Shown: one piece after another, positions 54,485 to 64,000 of the stretch
Position numbering within the stretch: position 1 is the first letter of the stretch
Layout of the letters: every line of letters begins with the position of its first letter
Assembly (NCBI GenBank): GCA_949825065.1
Contig: OX463848.1
Span: 35,431,491-35,495,490, forward strand
Direction: 5' to 3'
From: Odontocerum albicorne
Taxonomy: Eukaryota; Arthropoda; Insecta; Trichoptera; Odontoceridae
Length of the DNA stretch: 64,000 nt
Made by a program: the position numbers and the translations under genes
The notes under the pieces: model-generated
Told to the model about the DNA's origin: nothing
Seen by the model: only the letters and a program-made list of their open reading frames with translations
Database searches by the model: none

Positions 54485-54800
54485 GCTGTTTGAAGCAACG
54501 GATGTGTTAAATAAAATGAAAAAAAGCACTACGAAATGGTTTGAGCATGTAGAACGAATGAATGAAAAAAGACTAACAAAACAAATATATTTTGTAAATT
54601 TGAGTGGAAGATGTAGTAGAGGAAAACCAAGGAAAATGTAATTGGATCAAGTGAATGATATTTTGAAAGAAGGCAACGTAGAAATTCGGAGAAATCTTAG
54701 GAAGGTGCGTGGATGTAGAAGAGGCGAAAGAAGTGTCGGGATAGGAAATTCTGGCGCTCTGACCTCTCTGCTCAGCCCAACATGGAAATTACATGATGGT
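54485..54800 (+). pseudogene. LINE-A 3' end, well preserved
   Basis: The plus strand encodes MKKSTTKWFEHVERMNEKRL, TKQIYFVNLSGRC, RGKPRKM*LDQVNDI, LKEGNVEIRRNLRK, then a frame shift before the SVGIGNSGAL stretch. It is a useful reference copy for the family. Confidence 0.87.
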
Positions 54801-55010
54801 TTGTTTGCATTTATGAAAAAAATAATAATTGTACAGTAGATAGTAGATGTTTTGCAAGTACTTTTGGCGTAGATCAAATCCACTAAACTGATATATAATT
54901 TTTTTAAATAATAATTGAGGGGGATGGTTGATATCGTCTCTGCAGTCTTACAAAATTCGTTAATATAAGTAAATCATTAAGTGTTTAAGTGTTAATAAAT
55001 AAGTCATTCA
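54801..55010. other. Flank with AAGTGTTTAAGTGT repeats
   Basis: Copies of AAGTGTTTAAGTGT with AATAAATAAGTCATTCAT lie both here and at 55705-55790, on either side of the Harbinger-like element. The element therefore inserted into a short local repeat. Confidence 0.6.
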
Positions 55011-55453
55011 TAAGGCTAAGGCCACATTAAAGTGCTTCGCTAGGTGCTACGTGACTAAAAGAGTAGATTACTTCATGCTTGGCCACACCAAAGTGCTTCG
55101 CACAAATTCATTTGACATTTGGGAGCGGTTGAGTCAACAAACGATGCCACTCTCAAAACTAACAAATTTCATTACAACTTACCATCTTTATTTACTTCAT
55201 GTGCAACTACAATCCAAAGTGATTTTATTACAGGTATATTTATGTATAATTTGCTCGATGGGTTCCACAAAGGCTCCCTTTTATACACAGCTGTCCTTAA
55301 AACTTCCTCCATCTTGTAAAATCGCTTGGTTACACAATAAAATTAGCCAACACGTATGTTCGCCAGGAGATTCACTCGGTGACTAATCGTCATGTAGCGT
55401 GGCGCGAAGCTTGCAGTGTGGCCATTGCGATAGTATGCGTTGCATTGGTTCGC

Positions 55454-55650
55454 TATAGTTCGGAAACTATAGGATGAGTCCTGTGACAGCTCACAAATTT
55501 GCCCCAATACAACCTTATGTAATGTACGAGTATTTACCTAAATAACTTGCTATTTATTGGAATCGAGGCTTATATTAAAGTTGATAAAATAATTAAAATT
55601 ACTGAACATCGTTAGAAGGTTGTATTGGGGCAAATTTGTGAGCTGTCACA
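55454..55650. mobile_element. MITE-P copy nested in the Harbinger-like element, with micro-insertion
   Basis: The left end is intact and the right end is cut after GAGCTGTCACA. The 6-bp CGAGTA insertion (octamer 55525-55532) is absent from the copies at 49009 and 9573. Confidence 0.92.
55525..55532 (+). other. TA-CGAG-TA micro-insertion (paired)
   Basis: AATGTACGAGTATTTACC against AATGTATTTACC in the MITE-P copy at 49009. Confidence 0.9.
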
Positions 55651-55709
55651 CTCGCAGCGTAGCTCTAAGCATCAAGCGAGGCTCCTACCGGTGTGGCCGA
55701 GGCCTAAGT

Positions 55710-56289
55710 GTTTAAATGTAAATAAATAAGTAATTCATTAAGTGTTTAAAAATAAATAAGTCATTCATTAAGTGTTTAAGTGTAAATAAGATTACTCAAT
55801 AAAAAACACTGATTGATCGATAATTTTACTTATCTATTTTAATATCCGCTAATATTTACGAGTAAATGTATTAAGGCTTTGAAAGGTAAATATTGAAACG
55901 TATTAAAGTTTTAAAAAGAATCTCGATTATCGATTCCCAAAAATGATTTCTTATCTCAATTGGACTTATATATGCAAAAAGGATCCAATCCAAACGCATT
56001 AATTTGGTTTATTTGAAATATGAAATGAGGCCTTCAAGTGAATGTCTCACTAAATAAATAGCGTTGAATAAGTTAAATTTTATTATTATTATTAGAATAA
56101 ATCATTAATTATAGTACAAAAATATCATGCCACTAAAACATGTTGTTCATGGTTGAATACAATTATCAAAAAATAGAATAAATCACAGGTGTTTTTAATT
56201 TTGATAATCTCTATATTGAACGATGTGTAGCAATTATAAACAAATTCAAGTAGCAATTAAGCTTACCATATACTCAAACTATGCGGTAT
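55710..56289. other. Unassigned AT-rich sequence
   Basis: It starts with AAGTGTTTAAATGTAAATAA repeats. No gene is recognised. Confidence 0.4.
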
Positions 56290-56775
56290 CGAAATCTGTT
56301 AAGATGACGATAGTTCACAACAGTATTCCAGTACCATATTTGATGTATGGAAGTGAAAGGTGAACGTAGAAAAAGAGTGAAAGGAGGCGAATAAATGGTA
56401 TAGAAATGCATGCACTATGAGTTGGTGTGAAAATGTTGGACAGAATATGGAAGGAAGTTATTAGGGATTAATGTAAAATTTAGGCTGACGTATTAAGTAT
56501 GATGAAGAGCGCACTGAGATGGTTTGGGTATCTAGAGTAAATACATGAAGAAAGACTACCAAAATATACAGTGCAAAAATAGTAGTATCCGTGGCAGAAG
56601 ATAAAGAAAGTATCGTAGGATCTAGTAATTGGTGCTTTGAAAGAAGGTAATTTAGAAAGTCAGAGAAATCGTATGAGTTCTATGAGGTGTGTAGATGTAG
56701 AAAAAGCGAAATATGTGTATCACGATAGGAAAATCGGACGCTCCCTCCTCTCTGCCTACCCTAATTCTCTTACAG
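56290..56775 (+). pseudogene. LINE-A RT C-terminal part, long copy
   Basis: The plus strand encodes MTIVHNSIPVPYLMYGSER, then the VKMLDRIWKEVIRD-like stretch, MMKSALRWFGYL, then decayed DQVNDI-like and AKYVYHDRK segments up to SAYP. Confidence 0.8.
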
Positions 56776-57059
56776 TATAACTTTTCTTCGCTCTCGACTC
56801 ACTTCAGACACATATATTTATTTTCCAATTGTTTCGCAACTCTTTCTCTCAATGTTATCAACCCTTGTTCAAAATATATTATCACATAATTTTATTTTGA
56901 CATCTATCTGAATTAACATGTAACATACATGAGTATTATCCGATCATTTCTAAGGCTGTTATAGCTATTATATTGTAATACTGTTATAGCTATTATTCTA
57001 CCACTGTTCCTAATATTTCTTCAAATTTTAACAACCCATGCTTTATACTTATATGCTCA

Positions 57060-57310
57060 CCCATACACCCCAGCCGCGCTATTTCCTGAAAAATACTTGT
57101 CTCTCCAAAATACTACTCCACCCATATTTACAAAGGGGTAGGTTTCTTTCAATATTTACTAAACCACTGCCGCAAATTTGACATATTATTTGTGTTTTAA
57201 TTCCAGCAATCACCGTAATCCATTTGTGTCTTTTTCTTAGCTCGTATGATATGACACTCACAGCAAATAAATTATTTCTAGTTACTTCTCTGTTTTTTGC
57301 ACAGACTACT
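57060..57310 (-). repeat. Unclassified dispersed repeat (family E), copy 1
   Basis: On the minus strand, ELRKRHKWITVIAGIKTQI, QICGSGLVNIERNLPLCK and SSILERQVFFRK form a continuous frame. A relative of it lies at 59890-60180. The conserved peptide suggests an old coding element, but I do not recognise it. Confidence 0.5.
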
Positions 57311-58189
57311 GTGGTTGCGTATGTGTGTGTGTGTATATATGGTATTTCCTCAAATTTCATAAAATATATAAAATGTGGATTGGATCAATTTCGCATAAAC
57401 TATCCGTTCAATTGTGCGTTGCGTGAATTCCCAACAGGTAGGTACACATTGATTCACATTAAAAATAATTGCATTTTTACTGCGAAATTGAAAACCCCGT
57501 TATATTTCTTGAAATGTACGAAGTTATCAAAACTGAGAATTTAGGTTTAATATTAAATCAGTGATGTTTAACGAACATATACAATACAATGGTGGGTATA
57601 GTTGTAATTACTCTCCGCAGAGAATCTGCTCGCGAAATGCAGACGCTGCGACCTCAGCGTTTAACCATTTTCTACTTTCTTCGGCTTATTTGGAGATTAT
57701 TGACTCGGCGTGGAAGAAATGTCTGGGTCAAGTCCGAGATATAAAAACCGTTTGTTGTCATGCAACTATTCTAACTAAAACGCAACCATGTAAATGTAAT
57801 ATTTATTCAAATTTTATGCGGAATAAGCCAAATCTTTATATCCCACATAAAGTTCATGCTTGTACATTAAGTATACGATATACACTAGATTATACATTCT
57901 TTATATCCGGACAAAAAAATTAAAAAATCCATTTAAAATTAACCAAAAGGCGTAAAAACAAACGAAATATTCACAATATAAAAAAAACATGTCGATGGAT
58001 ACAGCGATCCTAGAAGATAACTAGATGACCTTCAGCTTTTACTGAATAGAACAAAAACAGCAGGTGTCGAGCAAATACTGAATATTAATGTTGAAAAAAA
58101 AACAATGTTTTCTTAGTTGAAAACTAACAAGTTGGAAAAACAGATTATTAATGTTGAAAAAACAAAGTTTTCTTAAGTCGATAGTCTGA
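57311..58189. other. Unassigned sequence
   Basis: A plus frame of 120 codons (57561-57923) has a GC-richer first half and is not recognisable. A local repeat TTGAAAAAA.AAA.GTTTTCTTA occurs near 58089 and 58153. Confidence 0.35.
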
Positions 58190-58738
58190 TAGTATTGTGT
58201 CTCTGCAGCTAACCGGACAAACCTATAGAACAAGTCGACAGTTTCAAATATCTAGAAAACCTAATTACTAACCTTGAACTAGGTAGAGAAGGTAAATGCC
58301 GAATTGAAATGGTAGGATTTCTAAAGATGAATTAAGTTTTCTGCAGTGATAACTTAAATCTTAAACCTCGGCAACTCATGATTAAGCACTACATATTTTC
58401 TATAATATTTTATTTTATGGTGTTGAAACACGAACCGTGGTCCTCTTGAGGACCAGAATGCTAAATAAGCTACAAGCATTCGAAATGTAGATTAATCGAA
58501 TAACGCTCCAAATATCTTGGTTGTATCATATCTCAAACACCAAGGTGCTGCGTTAAACAGGTGTAGAACTAAAGTTCTTAAATGCCACAGAATGCCAAAA
58601 GATTCTGGGTCATACGAGTATATTGGACATGAGAAAAATATCACTTACTAAAATTAATAATGGTGGGTGAAATTGAGAGGCGACGCGGAATTGATAGAAG
58701 GCGCCTGTCTTCATTACAAAATATTCACGAATTGACTA
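58190..58738 (+). pseudogene. LINE-B RT C-terminal part
   Basis: The plus strand, across several frame changes, encodes EQVDSFKYLENLITN, RQLMIKHYIFSIIFYFMVLK-like sequence, NKLQAFEM*INRITLQIS, then VVGEIERRRGIDRRRL and SLQNIHELTN at the end. The order FKYLG-like, LYG-like, GRRGIGRR-like is that of RTE/Jockey-type insect elements and matches the tails at 24590 and 11765. Confidence 0.78.
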
Positions 58739-58739
58739 A

Positions 58740-58950
58740 TGACGACCTCCGTGGTCTAGTTAATAAGACGCTTGTCTCCCGACCCTGGGATTGCGAGTTC
58801 GATCCCAATTAGAACCCAGATTTTAAAAAAAAGGGATTTAAGTCTGATTTTCACTTATAGTCTCTTGAATATGTTTCTGGTTGGCTGGAAGAGAATGCCA
58901 CATGGTAATATGCTTCCCAGGTTGTACTGTATACAACGAAAGTGTAATAC
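58740..58950 (+). mobile_element. SINE-1 copy
   Basis: Head GACCTCCGTGGTCTAGTTAA, CCGACCCTGGGATTGCGAG, TTCGATCCC, body GGATTTAAGTCTGATTTTCAC, and tail GTTGTACTGTATACAACGAA. It begins two bases after the LINE-B copy ends. Confidence 0.92.
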
Positions 58951-59097
58951 AATGTCCAGACAGTTGAGCTGTTCCATGCCGTCAAAAACAGAGATATTTT
59001 CTCAAGAGTGATCGCCAACGTCAGGTGGACTGGACACGGCTCATGAAGAAAAAGAAAAGAAAAAAGAGGGCGCAAATAACAATAGCTACATCTACAC

Positions 59098-59752
59098 CAT
59101 AGTTTCCCAAACTTTTTCGCCCCGTAGACCACTTGCCGATTTTTTTGGTTTTCCGTAGACCCCAACCTGCCTTATATTGAATTTTCCTAAACTTATTAAC
59201 TTTAAATGTGTTTTTGACAGTTGACACACTGATGTTCACCTTAATAAGGTTTTTTGTAGAGAGGACAATTGTTAAAAAAGAAAAACATGTACAATTTTTA
59301 TTCATACCTTTATTGAAAATACACAAAATGTAAGTAAACATTTGACTTTGGAACGAAACAAGTCAAAACCTAGTAAAATTCTTACATAAAAATATTACAC
59401 AAATAATACTGTTAATGAGAGGGATGAACCTGATAGCAATGATTCAATATTTGGTTTCAAATTAGTGAGGTATAGTCTTAAATCTAAACGTTCAGTGATT
59501 TGCATCCGATTTCATTATATAAGTATTTTCTATGTCTAATATAAGTATTATGTACACACAATCTGTGTTAGGTGTAATAAGACATTTACGGAACGCCTAA
59601 ATATTGATGATGATCTGCCAAAATGGGATCTGCTCACGTGGACCCCCATTTACATCTCGTGCACCCCCCAATTTTTTTTCTCGCTGACATAGACCCCCTG
59701 CAAGTCGAAATCGACCCTTGGGGGTCTATATAGACCACTTTGGGAATCTTTG
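59098..59752. mobile_element. Non-autonomous hAT element (655 bp)
   Basis: Ends CATAGTTTCCCAAACTTTTT and CACTTTGGGAATCTTTG, with the subterminal CGTAGACC and GGGGTCTA. There is an exact 8-bp duplication ATCTACAC (59090-59097 and 59753-59760). The minus-strand open frames inside are not transposase-like. Confidence 0.9.
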
Positions 59753-59889
59753 ATCTACACAAACTTATGAAAAGGAAACAAAAATAGCAAAGAACTACTA
59801 AACCGTTTACTCGATAATCTAGCAGTATGAATCGGTGAGTCACCCCCTCGGCCGGACTGATGAGGGGCAGTCCATGCGTATACCATATA

Positions 59890-60180
59890 CTTGTACTTGT
59901 ATGCCCACCCATACACTCGATAGACGCACCACTTCCTAGAAAAGACTCTTCTCTCCAAAATACTACCCCTTCTATCTTCACCAGGGGTGGTTGTCTTTCA
60001 ATATTCACTGTACCACTGCCGCAAATCTGATATATTTAATTCCAGCAATCACGGTAATCAATTTTTTCCTTTTCCTTAGCTCGTGGGATATGAGAATTCT
60101 CAGCAAAAATGTCTTCTAGTTTATTTCTCTGTTTTAATACTGTGTGTATGTGGTGTGCGTGCGTGTTGTGTGTGTTTGTG
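59890..60180 (-). repeat. Unclassified dispersed repeat (family E), copy 2
   Basis: The minus strand carries QICGSGTVNIERQPPLVKIE and GVVFWREESFLGSGASIEC, related to copy 1 at 57060. It extends further toward the 59634 side as GGHTSTSIWYTHGLPLIS. Confidence 0.5.
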
Positions 60181-60184
60181 TTAT

Positions 60185-60358
60185 TCTGTATTACACTTTC
60201 GTTATATACAGTAAAAAATGCGGGTTTATTACCACGTGGCAATCTCTTCCAACCAAACTAAAATCCTTTTTTTTTATTTTTTATCTGGGTTCCAGCGGGA
60301 TTTGAACCCGCAATCTCCGGATTGGGAAACAGGTGTCTTACTAAATAGGCCACGGAAG
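60185..60358 (-). mobile_element. SINE-1 copy
   Basis: The complement has head ACTTCCGTGGCCTATTTAGT, CAATCCGGAGATTGCGGG, TTCAAATCCCGCTGG and a shortened body; tail CGTTATATACAGTAAAAAAT on the left. Confidence 0.9.
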
Positions 60359-60399
60359 TTTGTTTGTGTATACCCTTTGTGTTGATGTGTAGATATATT

Positions 60400-60800
60400 T
60401 AAATATGTGCTGATTTTTTTTTATCCACTGCACGGATTTCTCCTGTTACTCAAAGAGGGTCTGCTTCTAGCGTTAGCTTATTCGTTAGGAAGAATATCAG
60501 CCAGGATTCTTCTCATACTGCTAGACGGTACCGAGACTATATCAACAGTGTCATTCACTTGGTTCAATATCTCTATACCACGCGTGACTGAGTGTTTAGC
60601 CATGATATTTGTCCTGTAAGTTGGTATGTAGAACAGAGGGTGATTCCTTGCACGGCAATATTTATTAGGTACATATGAACTAAGTGCTTCTAAAATCGCG
60701 GGACAGATAAAGCAACCATGAAAAACCTTAAGTAGGAATATCTGATGATGTGTAAATTCACGTATGTTAAAATAACATTCGCACAATTGTTTTTTTTATT
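60400..60800 (-). pseudogene. Non-LTR RT extreme C-terminus
   Basis: The minus-strand frame of ~102 codons contains FLLKVFHGCFICPAILEAL and CRARNHPLFYIPTYRTNIM, then SVTRGIEILNQVNDTVDI. A (L)LNG.IDCP.LL-like segment followed by an LF.IP..RTN-like segment and a RxxxxxN-like box is typical of Jockey/CR1-type RT C-termini. It is intact over 300 bp, so it is a young copy or still constrained. Confidence 0.7.
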
Positions 60801-60829
60801 ATTTTGCATGCTCCATGATTTCTGACAGT

Positions 60830-61215
60830 CTAAATTTCCTTTTTTTAAATATCATTAACTTAATCCACCCAGACTTTCCTTGGTTTTCCTCTACCATGCA
60901 TTCCACTCACATTTACACTATATCATATACTGTTAATATTTCAAATTAATTTACTCTACATGCCCAAATCATCTGACAGTACTCTTCGTCATCTTACTCA
61001 ACACATCAGCATTAAGTTCTCATTCACCCCTAATCAGTTCATTGTCATCCCTCAGTGCACGCATTTCTAAAGCACTTATCCAGCTATTTAATATAAAGCT
61101 CCTATCAGTTTTTTTTTACGATCACATTGTACATATCAATTGCATGCATCAAAGATTGATACTAGAATACTGTTGTGGACTATCGTCTTAGAGCAGATTT
61201 TGATACTGCCCGTTC
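60830..61215 (-). pseudogene. LINE-A RT fragment lacking its last codons
   Basis: The minus strand runs from the SQRNRR-like region (complement of TTTTAAATATCATTAACTTA) up to the LVPTLMYG-like segment (CATCAAAGATTGATACTAGA). Confidence 0.75.
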
Positions 61216-61839
61216 CTAGTATATACTCATATGTTTTTACGCCCCATTGAATTGCCTGAAAAAAAAATTGTATCTATTTTCATTGATTAATTTCTTGTAA
61301 GTTTTCTCTAAAATAAAAATTAAACTTTTTTAGACCTAAGTTCCAGTCTTGGTGTCGTGAAACCCAGACCTGGGTATGATTCACCCTTCAGGCCGAGTTA
61401 AGTGTAACGCTATTGATTTCCCAACTGCCTAAATAATAATAACGTTCGGTACTTTCCGCATTATGTAGCAGGCTATATCTAAATACTTTCATTTTGGCAA
61501 TGTTTGAGGGATGAAACAATGATTCACGCGAACTTAAGTAAAACTTATTGATTGAAAGAAAAGTAGACAGGGGAAATACACTGGGGTGCGGAATTTGGGC
61601 ATTTCAGCAAGACTGTCATTTTTAGTTTGAATTGTAATATATAATGCTTTCGTTTCATATTATATAACCTGTGGCTTTTTTCCATGAATCAGTGTATTTC
61701 AACTATAAAAATAATAATAAAACAGTATGATATTGCTTTTGTAAAACGAAACAGGCCTGTCACTTTAGTTTAAGTTTATTGTGTAGATTTTTTCTCATTT
61801 CAGTGTTAAATTATTTTGTTGAAAAAAAGGACAATCTAT
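61216..61839. other. Unassigned sequence
   Basis: No gene or repeat is recognised. Confidence 0.4.
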
Positions 61840-62305
61840 ATCCCACCGTTTAGAAAGCAGACTCTCCTTATCAGGACTCGGACCCACTATTGACAGATTT
61901 AAAATATTAAAAAATAAAAATATATAAGTTGAGTGTAAGGATAGGAAGGCGGTGGCTGCGGCCATAAGATTAGGTGTTTACCCGTATCTGTTTAGAAAGA
62001 CATATTTAGATAAAAAAAATCGCAGTAAACTTATCAAGGGAAGACGAACTACTATAAAACTACAATTTGTAAATTTTCCGATATGTGATAGTAACAAATT
62101 TGGCTTTAGGTGTAGTGTATGTGTGTAGTATTTTTATACAGTTATAAAAAAGGTTGTCTTCAAGTGCTTCCTAAAGCTGCATAGCCAAATACCTATCTTA
62201 CACTAAGAGGCAGACCATTCCATGCCACAGGACCAACAACGGCAAAATCTCTATCATAATACCCCGCCCTATTGGATCGGTTCGGAACAATCTATTTATT
62301 AGATG
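61840..62305 (-). pseudogene. LINE-C 3' end with coding tail
   Basis: The minus strand encodes DRDFAVVGPVAWNGLPLSV, the WNSLP-type motif near the end of many CR1/Jockey RTs. The family 3' UTR follows (GCAGCTTTAGGAAGCACTTG, GGCCGCAGCCACCGCCTTCC, GAGAGTCTGCTTTCTAAACG). It ties the shorter LINE-C pieces to a LINE. Confidence 0.75.
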
Positions 62306-62459
62306 AAGACGATATCAGCCTTCTAAGTTGTACTCCTCTCAACTAACTAACTAAATAGAATGATGTTTTTTTTTTCATTTGTATGGTACCCCTTAAATAT
62401 CTAAATAGATAACGCGGACATGTTGAAGAGTTTGTATTGTCTTCAGCCCCAATAATTGA

Positions 62460-62590
62460 GCATTCAGTTTAAGAATAACTGGAGTAGGGGTAGTTCGCCA
62501 TTATATGTGTTGGAAATACTACCGTACAAAAGACAGGCAACAACAATCAAACATGTCTAGCACATGCAAGTACTGTTATCGGACGAATTT
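62460..62590. repeat. Family D repeat, second copy
   Basis: TATGTGTTGGAAATACTACC, AGACAGGCAACAACAATC and GCAAGTACTGTTATC match 53310-53400. Confidence 0.55.
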
Positions 62591-62649
62591 TAACTAGACT
62601 GGAATCCCTGTTGTTTATTTTATAACCACATATATATAATCCATTATTT

Positions 62650-62820
62650 TATAACATTGTATACACCTGGTCGGTTTATTGACATGTGGCAATATTTTTC
62701 AACCAACCAGAAAGATATTTAAGATGCTTTAAGTTAAAATCTAATTAGCACCCTTTTTTTCATGTATCGACGGGTATTATAAGCTTTACGTCTTTCCGAC
62801 TAGACCACGGAGGTCGCCAA
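62650..62820 (-). mobile_element. SINE-1 copy
   Basis: The complement has head GACCTCCGTGGTCTAGTCGG (A box) with a damaged B box region, and the left-hand tail TTGTATACACCTGGTCGG. Confidence 0.85.
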
Positions 62821-62884
62821 TGGAGGTTTATACAATAAAAATCCGGCGAAAAAACGGGTTTTTTTTTTTGAATATGTACAGATG

Positions 62885-63110
62885 CAGAATATATGAAGTA
62901 CTTAATATAATAACCGCAGTCACTACCTTCCCATCATTACACTCGACTTATATATATTTATTTTGTAATATTTTAAATCTGTCTATAATAGTGGGTTCGA
63001 ATCCGAGTTAATGCGCCCTTGGGGATAGCGTGCTCTCTAAACGACACTATATACGAGTAAATTGTCATTTTATTTTTTATTTTTTTATTGTTCAGAACAG
63101 TATTAAAAAA
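62885..63110 (+). mobile_element. LINE-C 3' end with micro-insertion
   Basis: CCGCAGTCACTACCTTCCC, GTGGGTTCGAATCCGAG, CTCTCTAAACGACACTATAT, then CGAGTA inserted before AATTGTCATTTTATTTTT. The copies at 20610, 39215, 39700 and 40645 lack the six bases. Confidence 0.8.
63052..63059 (+). other. TA-CGAG-TA micro-insertion (paired)
   Basis: CTATATACGAGTAAATTGTC against CTATATAAATTGTC reconstructed from the LINE-C ends at 40645 and 39215. Confidence 0.85.
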
Positions 63111-63574
63111 ACATATAATATAAACCAATACTGATTTTACATTTTTCAAAACAGATTCATACCATCAAAAATAGGCAGAATTTTAGTTGGATTTTTTATA
63201 TATAATATAACATACTCGTATAATACAAGTCGAAATATTGTTCGAGTGAACTCTGTCAGTGGTTTCGTGTACCCTTTCTCTCTCTCTCAATATCCCCCTT
63301 CCCCGTTAGCCAGGGGAGGGAGCGGCACAGGGCAATGCCCGACCCTTTCAGGATTATTCAGGATACACAGACGGTGTCGCCACACAGAGAGTATGGGTAT
63401 AAAAAATTTGTGTTGTTCTAATTTTCCTTTTAGTGGTCACCACATGTTGCCACTGCTATTTGGCCAATGACCGTTTATTTCCCACAGTGCATTATGTTAA
63501 ACGGAAGTTTTAAAATCAACAACTACGAAGGAAATAGATTTTAGTAAAATATTTATGACTCATAATAATCGTGC
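63111..63574. other. Unassigned; GC-rich patch at 63290-63350
   Basis: The patch (CCAGGGGAGGGAGCGGCACAG) sits in a 74-codon open frame with no recognisable domain. One TACTCGTA site lies at 63213-63220. Confidence 0.35.
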
Positions 63575-63806
63575 TGGCTAATCATCTTTACAGAATGGCT
63601 ATTGTGGAGAACCCCGACTGCGAGTGTGGTCTGGATGATGAAACTTTAGATCATGTATTTTTCGGTGTTTTTGAGACAAATTTAATTTACTAAAGGCCGT
63701 ATATTTACCGACTCCAATGAATGTTGCGTTTCTTCTTACTTCGTGGAACTTTTCCACTTATAGATCGATTGTTAAATTTTTGAAGCTTAATCAGCTGAAA
63801 CTTTAA
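63575..63806 (+). pseudogene. Non-LTR polyprotein C-terminus with Cys/His motif
   Basis: The plus strand encodes NHLYRMAIVENPDCECGLDD, then ETLDHVFFGV. The form C-x-C-G..(D/E)T.(D/E)H..F is the standard CCHC-like end of I/R1/Jockey-type polyproteins. The final cysteine is lost by a frame change. Then MNVAFLLTSWNFSTYRSIVK continues to near the stop. Confidence 0.75.
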
Positions 63807-63934
63807 ATTGTCTAGAATTGTAATTTTAAAAAAAGTAGTTTTATTATATTGAATCATATAATTGCACAATTATTTGAATTTGATGGCATAACTCATCCTA
63901 GTTTGGGTGGATTTTCTTTTAAAAAAAATTGTTG

Positions 63935-64000
63935 GCGGCCGTGTCTAACAGTTAGCATCGACGCTTATAAAGTAAACCTCAGGTTCGATAGCTGGCGGAT
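63935..64000 (+). mobile_element. SINE-2 copy, cut by window end
   Basis: GGCCGTGTCTAACAGTTAGC (A box region) and CCTCAGGTTCGATAGC (B box) match the 8398 copy in layout. Only the head lies inside the window. Confidence 0.55.

Larger units (their letters stand above)
55014..55704. mobile_element. PIF/Harbinger-like MITE with nested MITE-P
   Basis: Ends GGCTAAGGCCACA and TGTGGCCGAGGCC are inverted repeats flanked by TAA (55011-55013 and 55705-55707), the 3-bp duplication typical of PIF/Harbinger. Several internal copies of the end (GGCCACACCAAAGTGCTTCGC near 55081, complement near 55430) suggest rearrangement. A MITE-P occupies 55454-55650. The 111-codon plus frame at 55051 is not transposase-like. 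Confidence 0.82.

Noticed and set aside
57561..57923. 120-codon plus-strand frame
   Set aside because: It is open but AT-driven in its second half, with no recognisable domain, splice context or repeat copy; left as unassigned sequence.

Overview
The window reads as a repeat-dominated, AT-rich stretch of a eukaryotic chromosome, most likely from an insect (Lepidoptera is my guess, not proven). The reasons are abundant non-LTR retrotransposon tails, tRNA-derived SINEs, mariner, hAT, Harbinger and Penelope-like remnants, no bacterial-style gene packing, and one 200-N assembly gap. I find no intact protein-coding gene. The best host-gene candidate is one probable terminal exon on the minus strand (28680-28894), and an exon-like frame lies at 42441-42642 (minus).

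Family names used here are mine. LINE-A: short 3' pieces of a non-LTR reverse transcriptase C-terminus with WFGHVERMN-like and GRPRKVWLDQVNDI-like motifs, at least sixteen copies. LINE-B: a second RT tail with a GRRGVGRRQ-like motif. LINE-C: 3' ends with a WNGLP motif, a B-box-like segment and an ATT-rich tail. LINE-S: 3' ends coding for a LWNQLP..FKKRLKKLL-type tail, whose last ~60 bp match the 3' end of SINE-1. SINE-1: tRNA-derived, about 20 copies. SINE-2: a second tRNA-like family. MITE-P: a palindromic ~200-bp element with termini TATAGTTCGG. pLTR: the terminal repeat of a Penelope-like element.

Layout. 0-9 kb: minisatellites, LINE-A and LINE-S pieces, SINE-1, an 18-unit array made from a SINE head (3477-4430), the gap, and a hAT MITE. 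9-20 kb: MITE-P, a mariner relic, a LINE with RNase H, a Penelope RT relic, a Tc1/mariner relic and an inverted Penelope pLTR pair. 20-30 kb: SINEs, LINE-C ends, hAT and pogo-like elements, and a degenerate repeat field around the probable exon. 30-47 kb: many LINE-A tails, a second inverted pLTR pair, a 0.8-kb LINE RT fragment, a second SINE-head array (40207-40533), and nested hAT elements. 47-64 kb: a 0.75-kb tandem segmental duplication, a higher-order satellite running into a long-TIR transposon, a Harbinger-like element with nested MITE-P, and more LINE ends.

The most unusual signal is a micro-insertion. The octamer TACGAGTA or its complement TACTCGTA occurs 24 times by my count. In six cases a sister repeat copy in the same window shows the empty site, so that a TA became TA-CGAG-TA. 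This resembles the excision footprint of a TA-targeting transposon that I cannot see here.
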